From Palsa-504 sp963800415 (GTDB lineage: Bacteria; Actinomycetota; Actinomycetes; Streptosporangiales; Streptosporangiaceae), in NCBI GenBank assembly GCA_963800415.1, contig CAWDBS010000072.1:62001-126000 (forward strand): a DNA stretch of 64,000 nt. Reading direction: 5' to 3'. Made by a program: the position numbers and the translations under genes. A model generated the notes under the pieces. The model saw only the letters and a list, made by a program, of their open reading frames with translations. It was not told the origin of the DNA and did not search any database. Shown here piece by piece: positions 6,953 through 14,466 of this stretch (positions within the stretch are counted from its first letter, which is position 1; each line of letters starts with the position of its first letter).

Positions 6953-8785
6953 ATGCCCGTAGCCGATGAGCTCGCGATGAAGGCCAGGGTGGCCGGGATC
7001 CTCAACCGCCACGCTGCGGTCGGCCTGGCGGTGGGTGTGGTCCGCAACGGATCCCTGGAGTTCTTCGACGCACACGGGGCCGCAGACATCATGTCGAACA
7101 CGCCCATCACCGAGGACACCGTCTTCCGGATCGCGTCCATCACTAAGACGTTCACCGCGGTCGCCGTGATGCAGTTGCGGGAGCAAGGGCGGATCGACCT
7201 CGACGCGCCCGCCAGCGACTACCTGCGCGCCTACCGGCTGATCCCGGCGAGGGCGAGCTTCCGGCCCGCGACGGTGCGAGATCTGCTGACCCACACGGCC
7301 GGAATTCCTCAGATGCCGCACCCTGCCCGGGCGCTCATGACGCTGTTTGCAGGGTCGGCGCTGACGGAGGGCGGGGAGAGCTATGACCTCGGACAGCCGC
7401 TGCCCACCCTGGCCGGGTACTACGGTGGTGGCCTCCGCCTGGCGGCCGAGCCGGGCACCAGGTTCACCTACGGCGACCACGGGTTCGCCGCGCTCGGCCA
7501 GATCGTCGAGGACGTGAGCGGGCAGCCGCTCGACCGCTATTTCCGCGAGCACATCTTCGAGCCCCTCGGCATGACCGACACCGACCTCCTGCGATCGGAG
7601 CGGGTGAAGGCGCGCCTGGCCACGGGATACAAGCTGCGCTCCCGCGGCGTGACTGCTGTGACCGACCGCCAGTGGGTGACCCCGGGAGCGAGCTCCATCT
7701 ACTCCACCCCGAGGGACATGGCCCGCTACGTCGCGGCTCTTGCCGGCGGCGGCGCCAACGAATACGGCCGAGTGCTCGATCCGGCGACGCTGGCCACCAT
7801 GTTCCAGCCCCACTACCAGACCGATCCCCGGGTACCGGGCATAGGTCTGGCGTTCATGCGGAGCTATTTCGGCGCGCATCTCGCTGTCGAGCACCAGGGC
7901 GTCCTTCCCGGCTTCAACTCCCAGATCTGGGTGGCTCCCGGCGACGGGGTCGGGGTGATGGCCTTTACCAATGGGGCCAGCGAGGCGATGATCTGGCTGA
8001 TGGCTGAGGTCGCCGGGCTGCTCAGGCAGCTGCTCGGCGTCCCGGATGAGGTGATCCGCACCGATGTCCCGCACCATCCCGAGATCTGGGGCGAGCTCTG
8101 CGGCTGGTACCCGGTTTCCGCCCGGCTGACCGATACCCAGGCGCGGGGCTTCGCCGGCCTCGGCGCCGAGGTCTTCGTGCGGCGCGGTCAGCTGACGCTC
8201 CGGGCCCTGAGCCCGGCACCCGCGGTGTACAGGGGCTTTCCCCTCCACCCGGACGACGACAAGGATCCCCGCGTCTTCCGGATCGACCTGTCCCAGTTTG
8301 GCCTCGGCACCGCGAGGATCGTGTTGTCCCGGCATGACCGTCTACAGGCTCCGGGTAGTGATTGCCGGGATCAGCCCGCTGATCTGGCGGCGATTGGAAG
8401 TGGCCGACGCTACCACGGTCGCCGGGCTGCACGCCATCGTGCAGACCGCGTTCGGCTGGAGTGGCGAGCACTTGCACCGGTTCGTTATCGGCGGCACCGA
8501 GTACGGCATCTCCTACATCGGCCGCTGGGCCGGCGCCTGCACCCGGCCATGGTCCGCCGCACCGATGGCGGCGAAGACATCCGCGACCGCGTTCACCGAA
8601 TCCGCGGTCAACCAGGTCATCGCCAAACGCATGGTCAAAAACAGCAGATGCGCTGGACACCCCGCGGCGCCCACCTCCTGCTCCAGGTCCGCATCCGCGT
8701 CCTCAACGACCAGCTCGCCAGCGACTTCCACCGCTGGTACCCCGGCCTCAGCCGGACACTGGACCCCATGACGCTTGCAGCGTAG
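6953..8785 (+). CDS. Serine hydrolase of the beta-lactamase/PBP4 family with a replaced C-terminus
   Basis: ATG 6953 follows a GGGGGAG ribosome site. The class C beta-lactamase-like fold is clear: SITK around residue 62 (nucleophile Ser and Lys), YGDHG around 173 in the position of the YxN motif, and HQGVLPGFNSQIW toward the C-terminus. Such proteins are esterases or D-amino-acid peptidases, often of unknown substrate. Authentic homology ends at about 8330 (FGLGTARIVLS). The remaining 150 residues, to 8785, are antisense-quality sequence read out of frame through a pRiA4b fragment. At the very end they are the in-frame tail of a transposase. The last beta strands of the hydrolase are probably lost, so stability is doubtful. 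Confidence 0.75.
   Translation: MPVADELAMKARVAGILNRHAAVGLAVGVVRNGSLEFFDAHGAADIMSNTPITEDTVFRIASITKTFTAVAVMQLREQGRIDLDAPASDYLRAYRLIPARASFRPATVRDLLTHTAGIPQMPHPARALMTLFAGSALTEGGESYDLGQPLPTLAGYYGGGLRLAAEPGTRFTYGDHGFAALGQIVEDVSGQPLDRYFREHIFEPLGMTDTDLLRSERVKARLATGYKLRSRGVTAVTDRQWVTPGASSIYSTPRDMARYVAALAGGGANEYGRVLDPATLATMFQPHYQTDPRVPGIGLAFMRSYFGAHLAVEHQGVLPGFNSQIWVAPGDGVGVMAFTNGASEAMIWLMAEVAGLLRQLLGVPDEVIRTDVPHHPEIWGELCGWYPVSARLTDTQARGFAGLGAEVFVRRGQLTLRALSPAPAVYRGFPLHPDDDKDPRVFRIDLSQFGLGTARIVLSRHDRLQAPGSDCRDQPADLAAIGSGRRYHGRRAARHRADRVRLEWRALAPVRYRRHRVRHLLHRPLGRRLHPAMVRRTDGGEDIRDRVHRIRGQPGHRQTHGQKQQMRWTPRGAHLLLQVRIRVLNDQLASDFHRWYPGLSRTLDPMTLAA
8335..8530 (+). pseudogene. Plasmid pRiA4b ORF-3 family protein, N-terminal fragment
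   Basis: ATG 8335 begins MTVYRLRVVIAGISPLIWRR, followed by LHAIVQTAFGWSGEHLHRF and GTEYGISYIG. This is the conserved N-terminal third of the pRiA4b ORF-3 family, whose function is unknown. Homology breaks near 8525, where it joins a transposase tail. It lies in a different frame from the serine hydrolase that reads through it. No regulatory or functional role is expected. Confidence 0.75.
8536..8785 (+). pseudogene. IS transposase C-terminal tail (possibly ISKra4-like), frameshifted
   Basis: AFTESAVNQVIAKRMVK in one frame continues as QQMRWTPRGAHLLLQVR, then VLNDQLASDFHRWYPGL, in another. One A is missing in the run at 8635-8640, where restoring KK would rejoin the frames. This is the characteristic end of a bacterial IS transposase. 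I think of the ISKra4 group, but the family is not certain. Only about 75 residues remain, and no terminal repeats are visible. Confidence 0.6.
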
Positions 8786-8887
8786 CTTCCCCCACTTTGT
8801 CCCGCTCGCTTCCGGTTGGTGATTTTGGGTGATCTGTTCCCGCAGCCGGGGTTCCGACAGGTAGCGCAGCAGCGGCGGAGAGGTGCA

Positions 8888-9265
8888 CTACGAGCGGAGC
8901 ATGCTGCGGTAGACGGCGATCAGCGCGGCCTTCTGCTCGCCGGCCAGGCGCTCGTCGGCGCTGATGGCAGACTCCACCGACGATGCTGGGGACCCGTCAG
9001 CCGCCGCGGCCCCATCCCCGGAGGGAGCCAAGTCGAGCAGGCCCGCCTGGGCAAGCAGCGTCCCGGCGGACACGTCCAGCGCTTCGGAGAGCAGCTTGAG
9101 CACGCGCACCGATGGCAGGTGCAGGCCCCGCTCGAGCTGGCTCAGGTAGGGATTGGAGAGAGACGTCATCTCAGCAAGCTGACGCAGTGACAGGCGGGCG
9201 AGCTTACGCCGATTGCGGATGAAGGCGCCCAGGCATTGCGTCTGCCCGTTCCAGGTACCGGTCAC
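8888..9265 (-). CDS. XRE-family helix-turn-helix transcriptional regulator
   Basis: I choose GTG 9265 (125 residues), although the frame is open to 9376. The helix-turn-helix RRKLARLSLRQLAEMTSLSN followed by PYLSQLERGLHLPSVRVLK is a textbook XRE/Cro DNA-binding domain in the first half. The C-terminal part contains an acidic helix ending in AALIAVYRSMLRS. It is divergent from the PHA-depolymerase-like gene, with about 240 bases between them, so it is the obvious candidate regulator of that gene. No ligand domain is present. Confidence 0.8.
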   Translation of the reverse strand: MTGTWNGQTQCLGAFIRNRRKLARLSLRQLAEMTSLSNPYLSQLERGLHLPSVRVLKLLSEALDVSAGTLLAQAGLLDLAPSGDGAAAADGSPASSVESAISADERLAGEQKAALIAVYRSMLRS

Positions 9266-9416
9266 TGTCGCTCCGTGATTCCGTGCTTTTCGCTCTCTGC
9301 TCAAGATGGTAAGCAAGTCCGCGGCGAACCGCACAAGCCCGTCCGCTGACACCAGCCCCCGTCCCTCCCCGCTCACCGCCGGAATCCAGTCCTGCTAACC
9401 AGACTTTGCCTATTGC

Positions 9417-9444
9417 GTACTATCCCGAGCGTCGGTACTATTCC
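9417..9444. promoter_or_regulatory. Directly repeated GTACTAT motif between XRE and PHA-hydrolase genes
   Basis: GTACTATCCC (9417-9426) and GTACTATTCC (9435-9444) are direct repeats with an 18-base period, or nearly two helical turns. They lie in the divergent intergenic region 63 bases before the hydrolase start. They could be binding sites for the adjacent XRE regulator. Confidence 0.3.
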
Positions 9445-9506
9445 CTGTAACCGTGTGACTTCCGTCACAGAGGCGGCAGCCGCGGCGTGTCCGAGGAGGA
9501 ATGGAC

Positions 9507-10532
9507 ATGCCTGTCAGGGATGACTCCGTGCGCGAACAGATCATGCAGGCGGGCGGGACGCCGCTGCGCGTCGCGATCCGGCCGGGCACCGGGACCGGGC
9601 CTCCGCTCCTGCTGTGCAACGGCATCGGCATGCGGCTGGAGGCCCTGCGGCCGTTCGTGGATGCGCTCGACCCGGCCATCGAGGTGATCCGCTTCGATGC
9701 CCCCGGCACCGGCGGCTCTCAGCTCCCCAATCTGCCGTACCGTTTCACCACCCTGGCCCTGCTCCTGCGCGAGATGCTGCATAACCTCGGCCACCAGCAG
9801 GCCGACGTCCTGGGTATCTCCTGGGGAGGCGGGCTGGCTCAGCAGTTCGCGCTGCTCAACCCGCGCCTGTGCCGCCGGCTGATCCTGGTGGCGACCGCAA
9901 CCGGGCCGCAGACGATGATGCCGCCCAACCCGCTGCCGCCGGTGAAGAACCTCATCCTGCGCCGCTGGGGCGACCTGTGGGGAGGAACCGCGAGAACCGA
10001 CCCCGACGCGCTGGCCAGCGCCCTGCACAAGGCGCGGATCAGCCCGCTCAGCATCGGTTACCTGTACCAGCACACCGCCGCGCTGGGGTTCACCACGCTG
10101 CCGCTGCTGCCGCTCATCCGCCAGCGCACCCTGGTGCTCACCGGCGACGACGACCCGATCATCCCGGTGGCCAACGGCCGCATCCTCGCCGCGGGCATCC
10201 CGCACGCGACGCTGCACGTCTACCACGGCGGCCACGTCGAGCTGGTCACCCGCCCGAGCCTGCTCACGCCCCTGATCACCAGCTTCCTGGCCGCGCCGCC
10301 GCACGATGCCCGGCGCGCTGAACAAGCCCAGACCGGTCCTCATCCCGAATACCAGGGCCCGCGCCAGGCCGCCGAGACCGCCGCCGCCCGGGCCGCCCAG
10401 GCCACCGCCGAGGCAGACGCGCTCGCCGAGGCACTGCAGGCCGCCCGCGCCGCCCAGCAGGCCGCCGAGACCGCCGCCGCCCAGGCCGCCGCCGCGCTCC
10501 GCGACGCCCGCGAGCAGGCCGCGGCCTCCTAA
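9507..10532 (+). CDS. phaZ: Poly(3-hydroxyalkanoate) depolymerase-like alpha/beta hydrolase with an Ala-rich tail
   Basis: ATG 9507 has GAGGAGG at the right distance. ATG 9501 is in frame but too close to that site. LLLCNGIGMRLEALRPFVDA, IRFDAPGTGGS and the nucleophile elbow GISWGGG (Ser about 105) match intracellular medium-chain PHA depolymerases (PhaZ). GDDDPIIP supplies the Asp and GGHVELVTR the His. Homology ends near residue 265. The last 70 or so residues are almost all Ala, Glu, Gln and Arg (RAAQATAEADALAEALQAAR). This is a heptad-like coiled coil that ordinary PhaZ lacks and that resembles phasin tails. It probably acts in the cytoplasm on storage polyester granules. Confidence 0.75.
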   Translation: MPVRDDSVREQIMQAGGTPLRVAIRPGTGTGPPLLLCNGIGMRLEALRPFVDALDPAIEVIRFDAPGTGGSQLPNLPYRFTTLALLLREMLHNLGHQQADVLGISWGGGLAQQFALLNPRLCRRLILVATATGPQTMMPPNPLPPVKNLILRRWGDLWGGTARTDPDALASALHKARISPLSIGYLYQHTAALGFTTLPLLPLIRQRTLVLTGDDDPIIPVANGRILAAGIPHATLHVYHGGHVELVTRPSLLTPLITSFLAAPPHDARRAEQAQTGPHPEYQGPRQAAETAAARAAQATAEADALAEALQAARAAQQAAETAAAQAAAALRDAREQAAAS

Positions 10533-10702
10533 CCGGTCACCTCGACGACCGCGTTGATCCGGAACGGTCCGCGTCTTTCGACTCCATGCCGGGCAGCGTC
10601 AGCGCATGGGTGCGGTGCCCGCCCGGCCTGCTCGAGGGCGGGAGCGACCCCGTCCCAGGACGAGGCGTCGAGCCAGAAACCGGGAATCAGGATGATGTCC
10701 AT
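10529..10702 (-). pseudogene. Alpha/beta hydrolase 5' fragment
   Basis: ATG at 10702 begins MDIILIPGFWLDASSWDGVA, then PALEQAG. This is the N-terminus of a small alpha/beta hydrolase, with its oxyanion-hole region. After about 27 residues the frame breaks. The family continuation (HALTLPGMESKDADRSG) is readable in the neighbouring frame, and then homology stops. The nucleophile elbow and all later elements are absent. The fragment fills much of the gap between phaZ and the membrane protein at 10861. Confidence 0.65.
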
Positions 10703-10767
10703 GTCCCGAGGCTAGGCCAGGCCACTGACATTGCCGCCGGGCATGCGTCGTTCGAGATCAGGACCGC

Positions 10768-12168
10768 TCACTGAGACCGGACACTTGTCTCTCCTGCTGA
10801 GGTCGGCGCTCTTGGCGGTCTTTGCGCCGTTAAGCGAGACTTGGTGGCGGGTGATAGAGCATGGACGGGCAACCGGATATCTTGTCGTTCGAACCGCGAC
10901 CGCAGCGCCGCCAGTGGTGGCCAACGGCTGGCCGCGGCGGCCAGATCGCGATCGTCTTGGTCCTGCTGGCCTGCCTGGGCGTGATCACGTTCCTGGCGCT
11001 GCTCGTGGCGGACCGGGATCACACGATCACCGACCTGCGTACGGCGCTGCGGGATTCCGGCCAGCAGCAGGCGTTCGCCGTGGCGGCGGGACCGGCTCTG
11101 CCTGCCGATTCCGGTAGCGCCATGTTCACGCTTCCCGACGCGGCGTCCGGCTCGTTTTCCGTGGTCGCGCTGGCGGTGCGCTCCGGACCCGGCTCGGCTC
11201 CGGCTATCTGGCTGTTTGTGTACGGTCAGCATGCCGATCCCGGCCAGCGCTATGGCCTGCTCGAGGGCATCTGCGGAGGCCAGTATGTCACAGCGTCCGA
11301 CCTGGCGGACGGCATCGCGGACCGGCGCGGCAACCTTACGATCACCGCGCAGGATCTCCCTATCAGCCCGCAGGCTCCTGACCTCTGGGTTTCGCTCTAC
11401 CGGTGGGCAGATGGCGCGCCCCTCGGCGGCGTGCAGGGTCCGCTGAGCGGCAGCCGGGCCAAGACCTTCCGGTCCACGCCGTGCTGAGCGGCTCGGTAAT
11501 TCCGTTGTTGAGGACGGGCCGCCGGGCGTGACCAGTCCGGTCTCGTAGCCGTAGATCACCGCCTGCGCCCGGTCCCGCAGTCCCAGCTTGGTGAAGACCC
11601 TGGCGACATGGGTCTTCACGGTGCTCTCGCCGACGAACAGGCGGCTGGCGATCTCGGCGTTGGACAGGCCGCGGACCAGGAGCGTCAGGACCTCGCGTTC
11701 CCGGTCGGTGAGCCGGCCGAGCTCCGGCGCGGCGCGGGGGCGGCCGCCCGCGAAGCGCTCGATCAGCCGACGCGTGAGCGCGGGCGCGATGAGGGCGTGA
11801 CCGTCGGCCGCGGCCCTGATCCCGAACAGGAGCTCTTCGGGGCGGGCGTGCTTGAGCAAGAACCCGGTGGCCCCGGCGCTCAGCGCGTCGAAGACGTACT
11901 CGTCTAGGTCGAAGGTGGTGAGCATGACCACCTTGGCCGGCTCCGGGCCGAGTGTCATGATCCGCCGGGCCGCCTCGATGCCATCCAACCGGGGCATCCG
12001 GACGTCCATCAGCACGACGTCCGGGCGTGACCTGATCACCTCGCTGACCGCGGCCATCCCGTCCTCGGCTTCGCCGACCACCTCCAGGTCGGGCTGGGTC
12101 TCGACGAGCATGCGGATCCCCGCCCGCACCAGCGCCTGGTCGTCCGCGACCAGGACCCGGATCGTCAC
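10768..12168 (-). CDS. NarL/LuxR-type response regulator lacking its usual stop codon
   Basis: GTG 12168 overlaps the kinase stop (GTGA), so translation is coupled. The receiver domain IRVLVADDQALVRAG...VVLMDVRMPRLDG has the phospho-acceptor Asp in LMDVRMP. The LuxR HTH is LTDREREVLTLLVRGLSNAE followed by STVKTHVARVFTKLGLRDR. The family normally ends at YGYETGLV within about 220 residues. Here no stop follows and the frame continues about 245 residues to 10768, antisense to the membrane-protein gene. That extension is Arg-rich and has no domain. Either the native stop was mutated or a base error hides it. Confidence 0.85.
   Translation of the reverse strand: MTIRVLVADDQALVRAGIRMLVETQPDLEVVGEAEDGMAAVSEVIRSRPDVVLMDVRMPRLDGIEAARRIMTLGPEPAKVVMLTTFDLDEYVFDALSAGATGFLLKHARPEELLFGIRAAADGHALIAPALTRRLIERFAGGRPRAAPELGRLTDREREVLTLLVRGLSNAEIASRLFVGESTVKTHVARVFTKLGLRDRAQAVIYGYETGLVTPGGPSSTTELPSRSARRGPEGLGPAAAQRTLHAAEGRAICPPVERNPEVRSLRADREILRGDRKVAAPVRDAVRQVGRCDILASADALEQAIALAGIGMLTVHKQPDSRSRAGSGAHRQRDHGKRAGRRVGKREHGATGIGRQSRSRRHGERLLLAGIPQRRTQVGDRVIPVRHEQRQERDHAQAGQQDQDDRDLAAAASRWPPLAALRSRFERQDIRLPVHALSPATKSRLTAQRPPRAPTSAGETSVRSQ
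10861..11487 (+). CDS. Single-pass membrane-anchored protein of unknown function
   Basis: The protein has 208 residues. A cytoplasmic segment of about 28 residues precedes one transmembrane helix (IAIVLVLLACLGVITFLALLV). An extracytoplasmic domain follows, containing GSAMFTLPDAASGSFSVVAL and DLWVSLYRWADG. It resembles anti-sigma-factor-like or anchored sensor proteins in topology only, and I do not recognise a domain. The complete gene is overlapped on the opposite strand by the read-through extension of the response regulator. The membrane-protein composition of this strand argues that this is the real coding sequence. Confidence 0.6.
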   Translation: MDGQPDILSFEPRPQRRQWWPTAGRGGQIAIVLVLLACLGVITFLALLVADRDHTITDLRTALRDSGQQQAFAVAAGPALPADSGSAMFTLPDAASGSFSVVALAVRSGPGSAPAIWLFVYGQHADPGQRYGLLEGICGGQYVTASDLADGIADRRGNLTITAQDLPISPQAPDLWVSLYRWADGAPLGGVQGPLSGSRAKTFRSTPC

Positions 12169-13355
12169 AGGCCCACCGGCAGCCAGGCGTGAACCGAGAA
12201 TCCCCCGTCGGGGCGGGGACCAGCCTGCAGGCTGCCGCCCAGCAGCTGAGGGCGCTCGGTCAGGCCCTGCAAGCCTCGCGCTCCTCCCCTGACGGGCCAC
12301 TCCCCCGCCCCGGCCGCCTCACGCCCGGCCGTCCGCGTCGGCGCATCGTTCTCCACCACCAGGTCAAGGCCGCCATCGAGGTAGCTGAGCGCCACACTGG
12401 TCGGCGCCGACCGCGCGTACCGCAGGGCGTTGGTCAGCGACTCCTGGACCACCCGGTAAGCGGCCAGCTCGACTGTCGGGGGCAGCGACTGGGGCTGCCC
12501 CGCGATCGCCAGCCGAACCGGCAATCCCGCTGCACGCGCGCCGTCGACTAGATCCGGCAGGTCACCCAGGCGCGGCTGCGGCCGGCGGTCCAGCTGCTCA
12601 TGCTCGTCCCGCCGCAGCGCGCCCACGATCCGGTTGAGCTCGATCAGGCCCTGCCGCGCGACGTCCTCGATGCCGCCCACGGTCCGCAGAGCGACGCCAG
12701 GGTCCTGCTGGCTGGCCAGCCGGGCCGCGCCCGCCTGCACGGCGATGGCGCTGAGCTGGTGCGAGATGACGTCATGCAGCTCGCGCGCGAAACGGGACCG
12801 CTCCGCGTCATGCGCGAGCCGGGCCTCCGCAGCTGCGGCGTCCCGGTTGGCCGCGGTGACCTCACCCAGGCCGAGCGCGGTCGCCAGCAGCGCCAGTGGC
12901 AGGGCCTGCCCCCGGAGGCCATGGGAGGTCAGCAGGACGACCGCGGCTGCGGCCGCCGCGGCGGCAGTCAGGATCCGCGCTGCCAGCCGGGTCCGGCGCC
13001 CGCCCCAGGCTCCCAGCCCGAACGCGCCGACCGCGGTCGCCGCGGAGGCGGAATAGGGATTCTGGCCCAGCCCGGTCCTGATGGCCAGCACGGCCCCGGC
13101 CAGCCCGGCGGCCAGCAGCGGGACCCGCCGCCACCATAGGAACGGCACGGACTGGGCCAGCATCAAGGCCACGTAGCCGAGCACGACCGGCGTCGCGGCG
13201 CTGTGACCCGGCGGCCGCCACCACCACGGCACGTCCGGGGCGGCCCAGACCAGCAGCCCCGCCGCGATGAGCCGGTCGGTCACCCGGGCGCGCTGAGCCC
13301 GGCTCGTGCGCCACGAGCGAGGGCGCCGTCGGCCGGGGCCCCGCGATGTCTCCAT
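12165..13355 (-). CDS. Sensor histidine kinase of the NarX/DesK type
   Basis: The protein has 396 residues. Four or five hydrophobic helices lie in residues 25-165, for example VLLTSHGLRGQALPLALLAT. A HisKA_3 dimerisation box, RFARELHDVISHQLSAIAVQ, carries the phospho-accepting His. A HATPase_c domain follows (YRVVQESLTNALRYAR N-box, GLQGLTERPQLLGG G-box). It is the partner of the coupled downstream response regulator. The sensed signal is unknown, and no extracytoplasmic sensor domain is present, so membrane state or a transmembrane ligand is plausible. Confidence 0.9.
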   Translation of the reverse strand: METSRGPGRRRPRSWRTSRAQRARVTDRLIAAGLLVWAAPDVPWWWRPPGHSAATPVVLGYVALMLAQSVPFLWWRRVPLLAAGLAGAVLAIRTGLGQNPYSASAATAVGAFGLGAWGGRRTRLAARILTAAAAAAAAVVLLTSHGLRGQALPLALLATALGLGEVTAANRDAAAAEARLAHDAERSRFARELHDVISHQLSAIAVQAGAARLASQQDPGVALRTVGGIEDVARQGLIELNRIVGALRRDEHEQLDRRPQPRLGDLPDLVDGARAAGLPVRLAIAGQPQSLPPTVELAAYRVVQESLTNALRYARSAPTSVALSYLDGGLDLVVENDAPTRTAGREAAGAGEWPVRGGARGLQGLTERPQLLGGSLQAGPRPDGGFSVHAWLPVGL

Positions 13356-13528
13356 ACCTGACCAGCCTAGGCAACTCCGCCGCGACGCAGAATCAGCCGG
13401 CCGGAGGATGCCGCATCACCCGTAAGACGACCCGGCCCGGTGTTCCGGCCGGCGAGGATCAGCCTTGGTCCTGACGACATCGGCACCTGGGCGGGACCAG
13501 GCTCGAAGGCAGGACCGGCCAAGTCCCC

Positions 13529-13948
13529 GTGCACGACGGCGCCCGGCGCGCCCTGTTCCGGTGGCTGGTCCACCTCGGGCTCATCGGCACCGTCATCGTG
13601 TCCCTGGTATTCGAGCCGCTGGTGCTGGCCATCCACATCGCGGTAGGCCTGGCCTTCGCGGTGCTGGTGGGCCTGCACCTCGCCCAGCGGCGGCGGGTGT
13701 CCGCCAGCCTGCTGGCCCGGCTGGCCCGGGTGTCGGCCCTGGCCAGGCCCGCGGGCCGGCTGGCCGTGGCCGACATGCTGCTGACGGTGATCACCGCGGG
13801 CATGCTGGTCTCCGGTTTCTGGGACTGGTTCGCTGGGCGTCCGACGAAGATCCGCTGGCACGCCATCACCGGTGTCGTGCTGGCCGTCCTGCTCCTGTCG
13901 CACACGATCCGGCGCTGGTCGCGGCTACGCCGCTCGAAGGTACGTTAG
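13529..13948 (+). CDS. DUF4405-like small membrane protein
   Basis: GTG 13529; 139 residues with four predicted helices. His residues lie within or at the ends of helices (LFRWLVHLGLIG, VLAIHIAVGL, GLHLAQRR, WHAITGVVL). This is the arrangement of DUF4405/cytochrome b561-like proteins, which bind haem between helices. It stands alone between the kinase (opposite strand) and ridA. The electron donor or partner is unknown. Confidence 0.7.
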   Translation: MHDGARRALFRWLVHLGLIGTVIVSLVFEPLVLAIHIAVGLAFAVLVGLHLAQRRRVSASLLARLARVSALARPAGRLAVADMLLTVITAGMLVSGFWDWFAGRPTKIRWHAITGVVLAVLLLSHTIRRWSRLRRSKVR

Positions 13949-14047
13949 CCGCGTCGGTCCGGTCCGGGACCGGCTTACTTCCTCCGGCGCGGGTAGATGA
14001 GGTGACGAACTAGAAGGTGCGCTCCCCCGCTGGAAGGGTTTCTTACT

Positions 14048-14446
14048 ATGACCATCAACCTGGTTCGTTCTGACAGCCTGTATAAGGACGTTCCCTACGC
14101 GTATGCGTCAGTGGCCCCGCTCGGCTCGCTGATCTTCACCGCCGGGGCGTGTCCGCTCGATGACCGCGGCGAAGTGGTCGGCGCGGGTGACATCCGGGCG
14201 CAGGCCAGCCTGGCCGTGGCCAACCTGGCCACCGCGCTGGCCGAATCCGGCGCCACGCTGGCGGACGTGCTCAAGACCACTGTGTTCGTCGCCTCGGTCG
14301 AGCGAGCCGACCTGGTCTCGGCGTGGGAGGTCGTCAGTGCGGCCTTCGGTGCCCACGACGCGCCCAGTACCCTGCTCGGCGTGGCCGTGCTCGGCTACCC
14401 GAATCAGCTGGTCGAGATCGAGGCCATCGCCGTGGCCGCGGGCTAA
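14048..14446 (+). CDS. ridA: RidA family protein (enamine/imine deaminase)
   Basis: The protein has 132 residues, the usual family length. The trimeric RidA/YjgF fold signatures are present: FTAGACPLDDRGEVVGAGDI, ATALAESGATLADVLKTTVF and IEAIAVAAG at the end. RidA proteins hydrolyse reactive enamines/imines made by PLP enzymes. The gene converges on threonine synthase, a PLP enzyme, though they are not in one operon. The conserved Arg near the C-terminus of classical RidA is not seen (YPNQLVEIEAIA), so it may belong to a non-archetypal RidA subgroup. Confidence 0.85.
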   Translation: MTINLVRSDSLYKDVPYAYASVAPLGSLIFTAGACPLDDRGEVVGAGDIRAQASLAVANLATALAESGATLADVLKTTVFVASVERADLVSAWEVVSAAFGAHDAPSTLLGVAVLGYPNQLVEIEAIAVAAG

Positions 14447-14466
14447 CCGCCTCCAGTCTGGCACCG

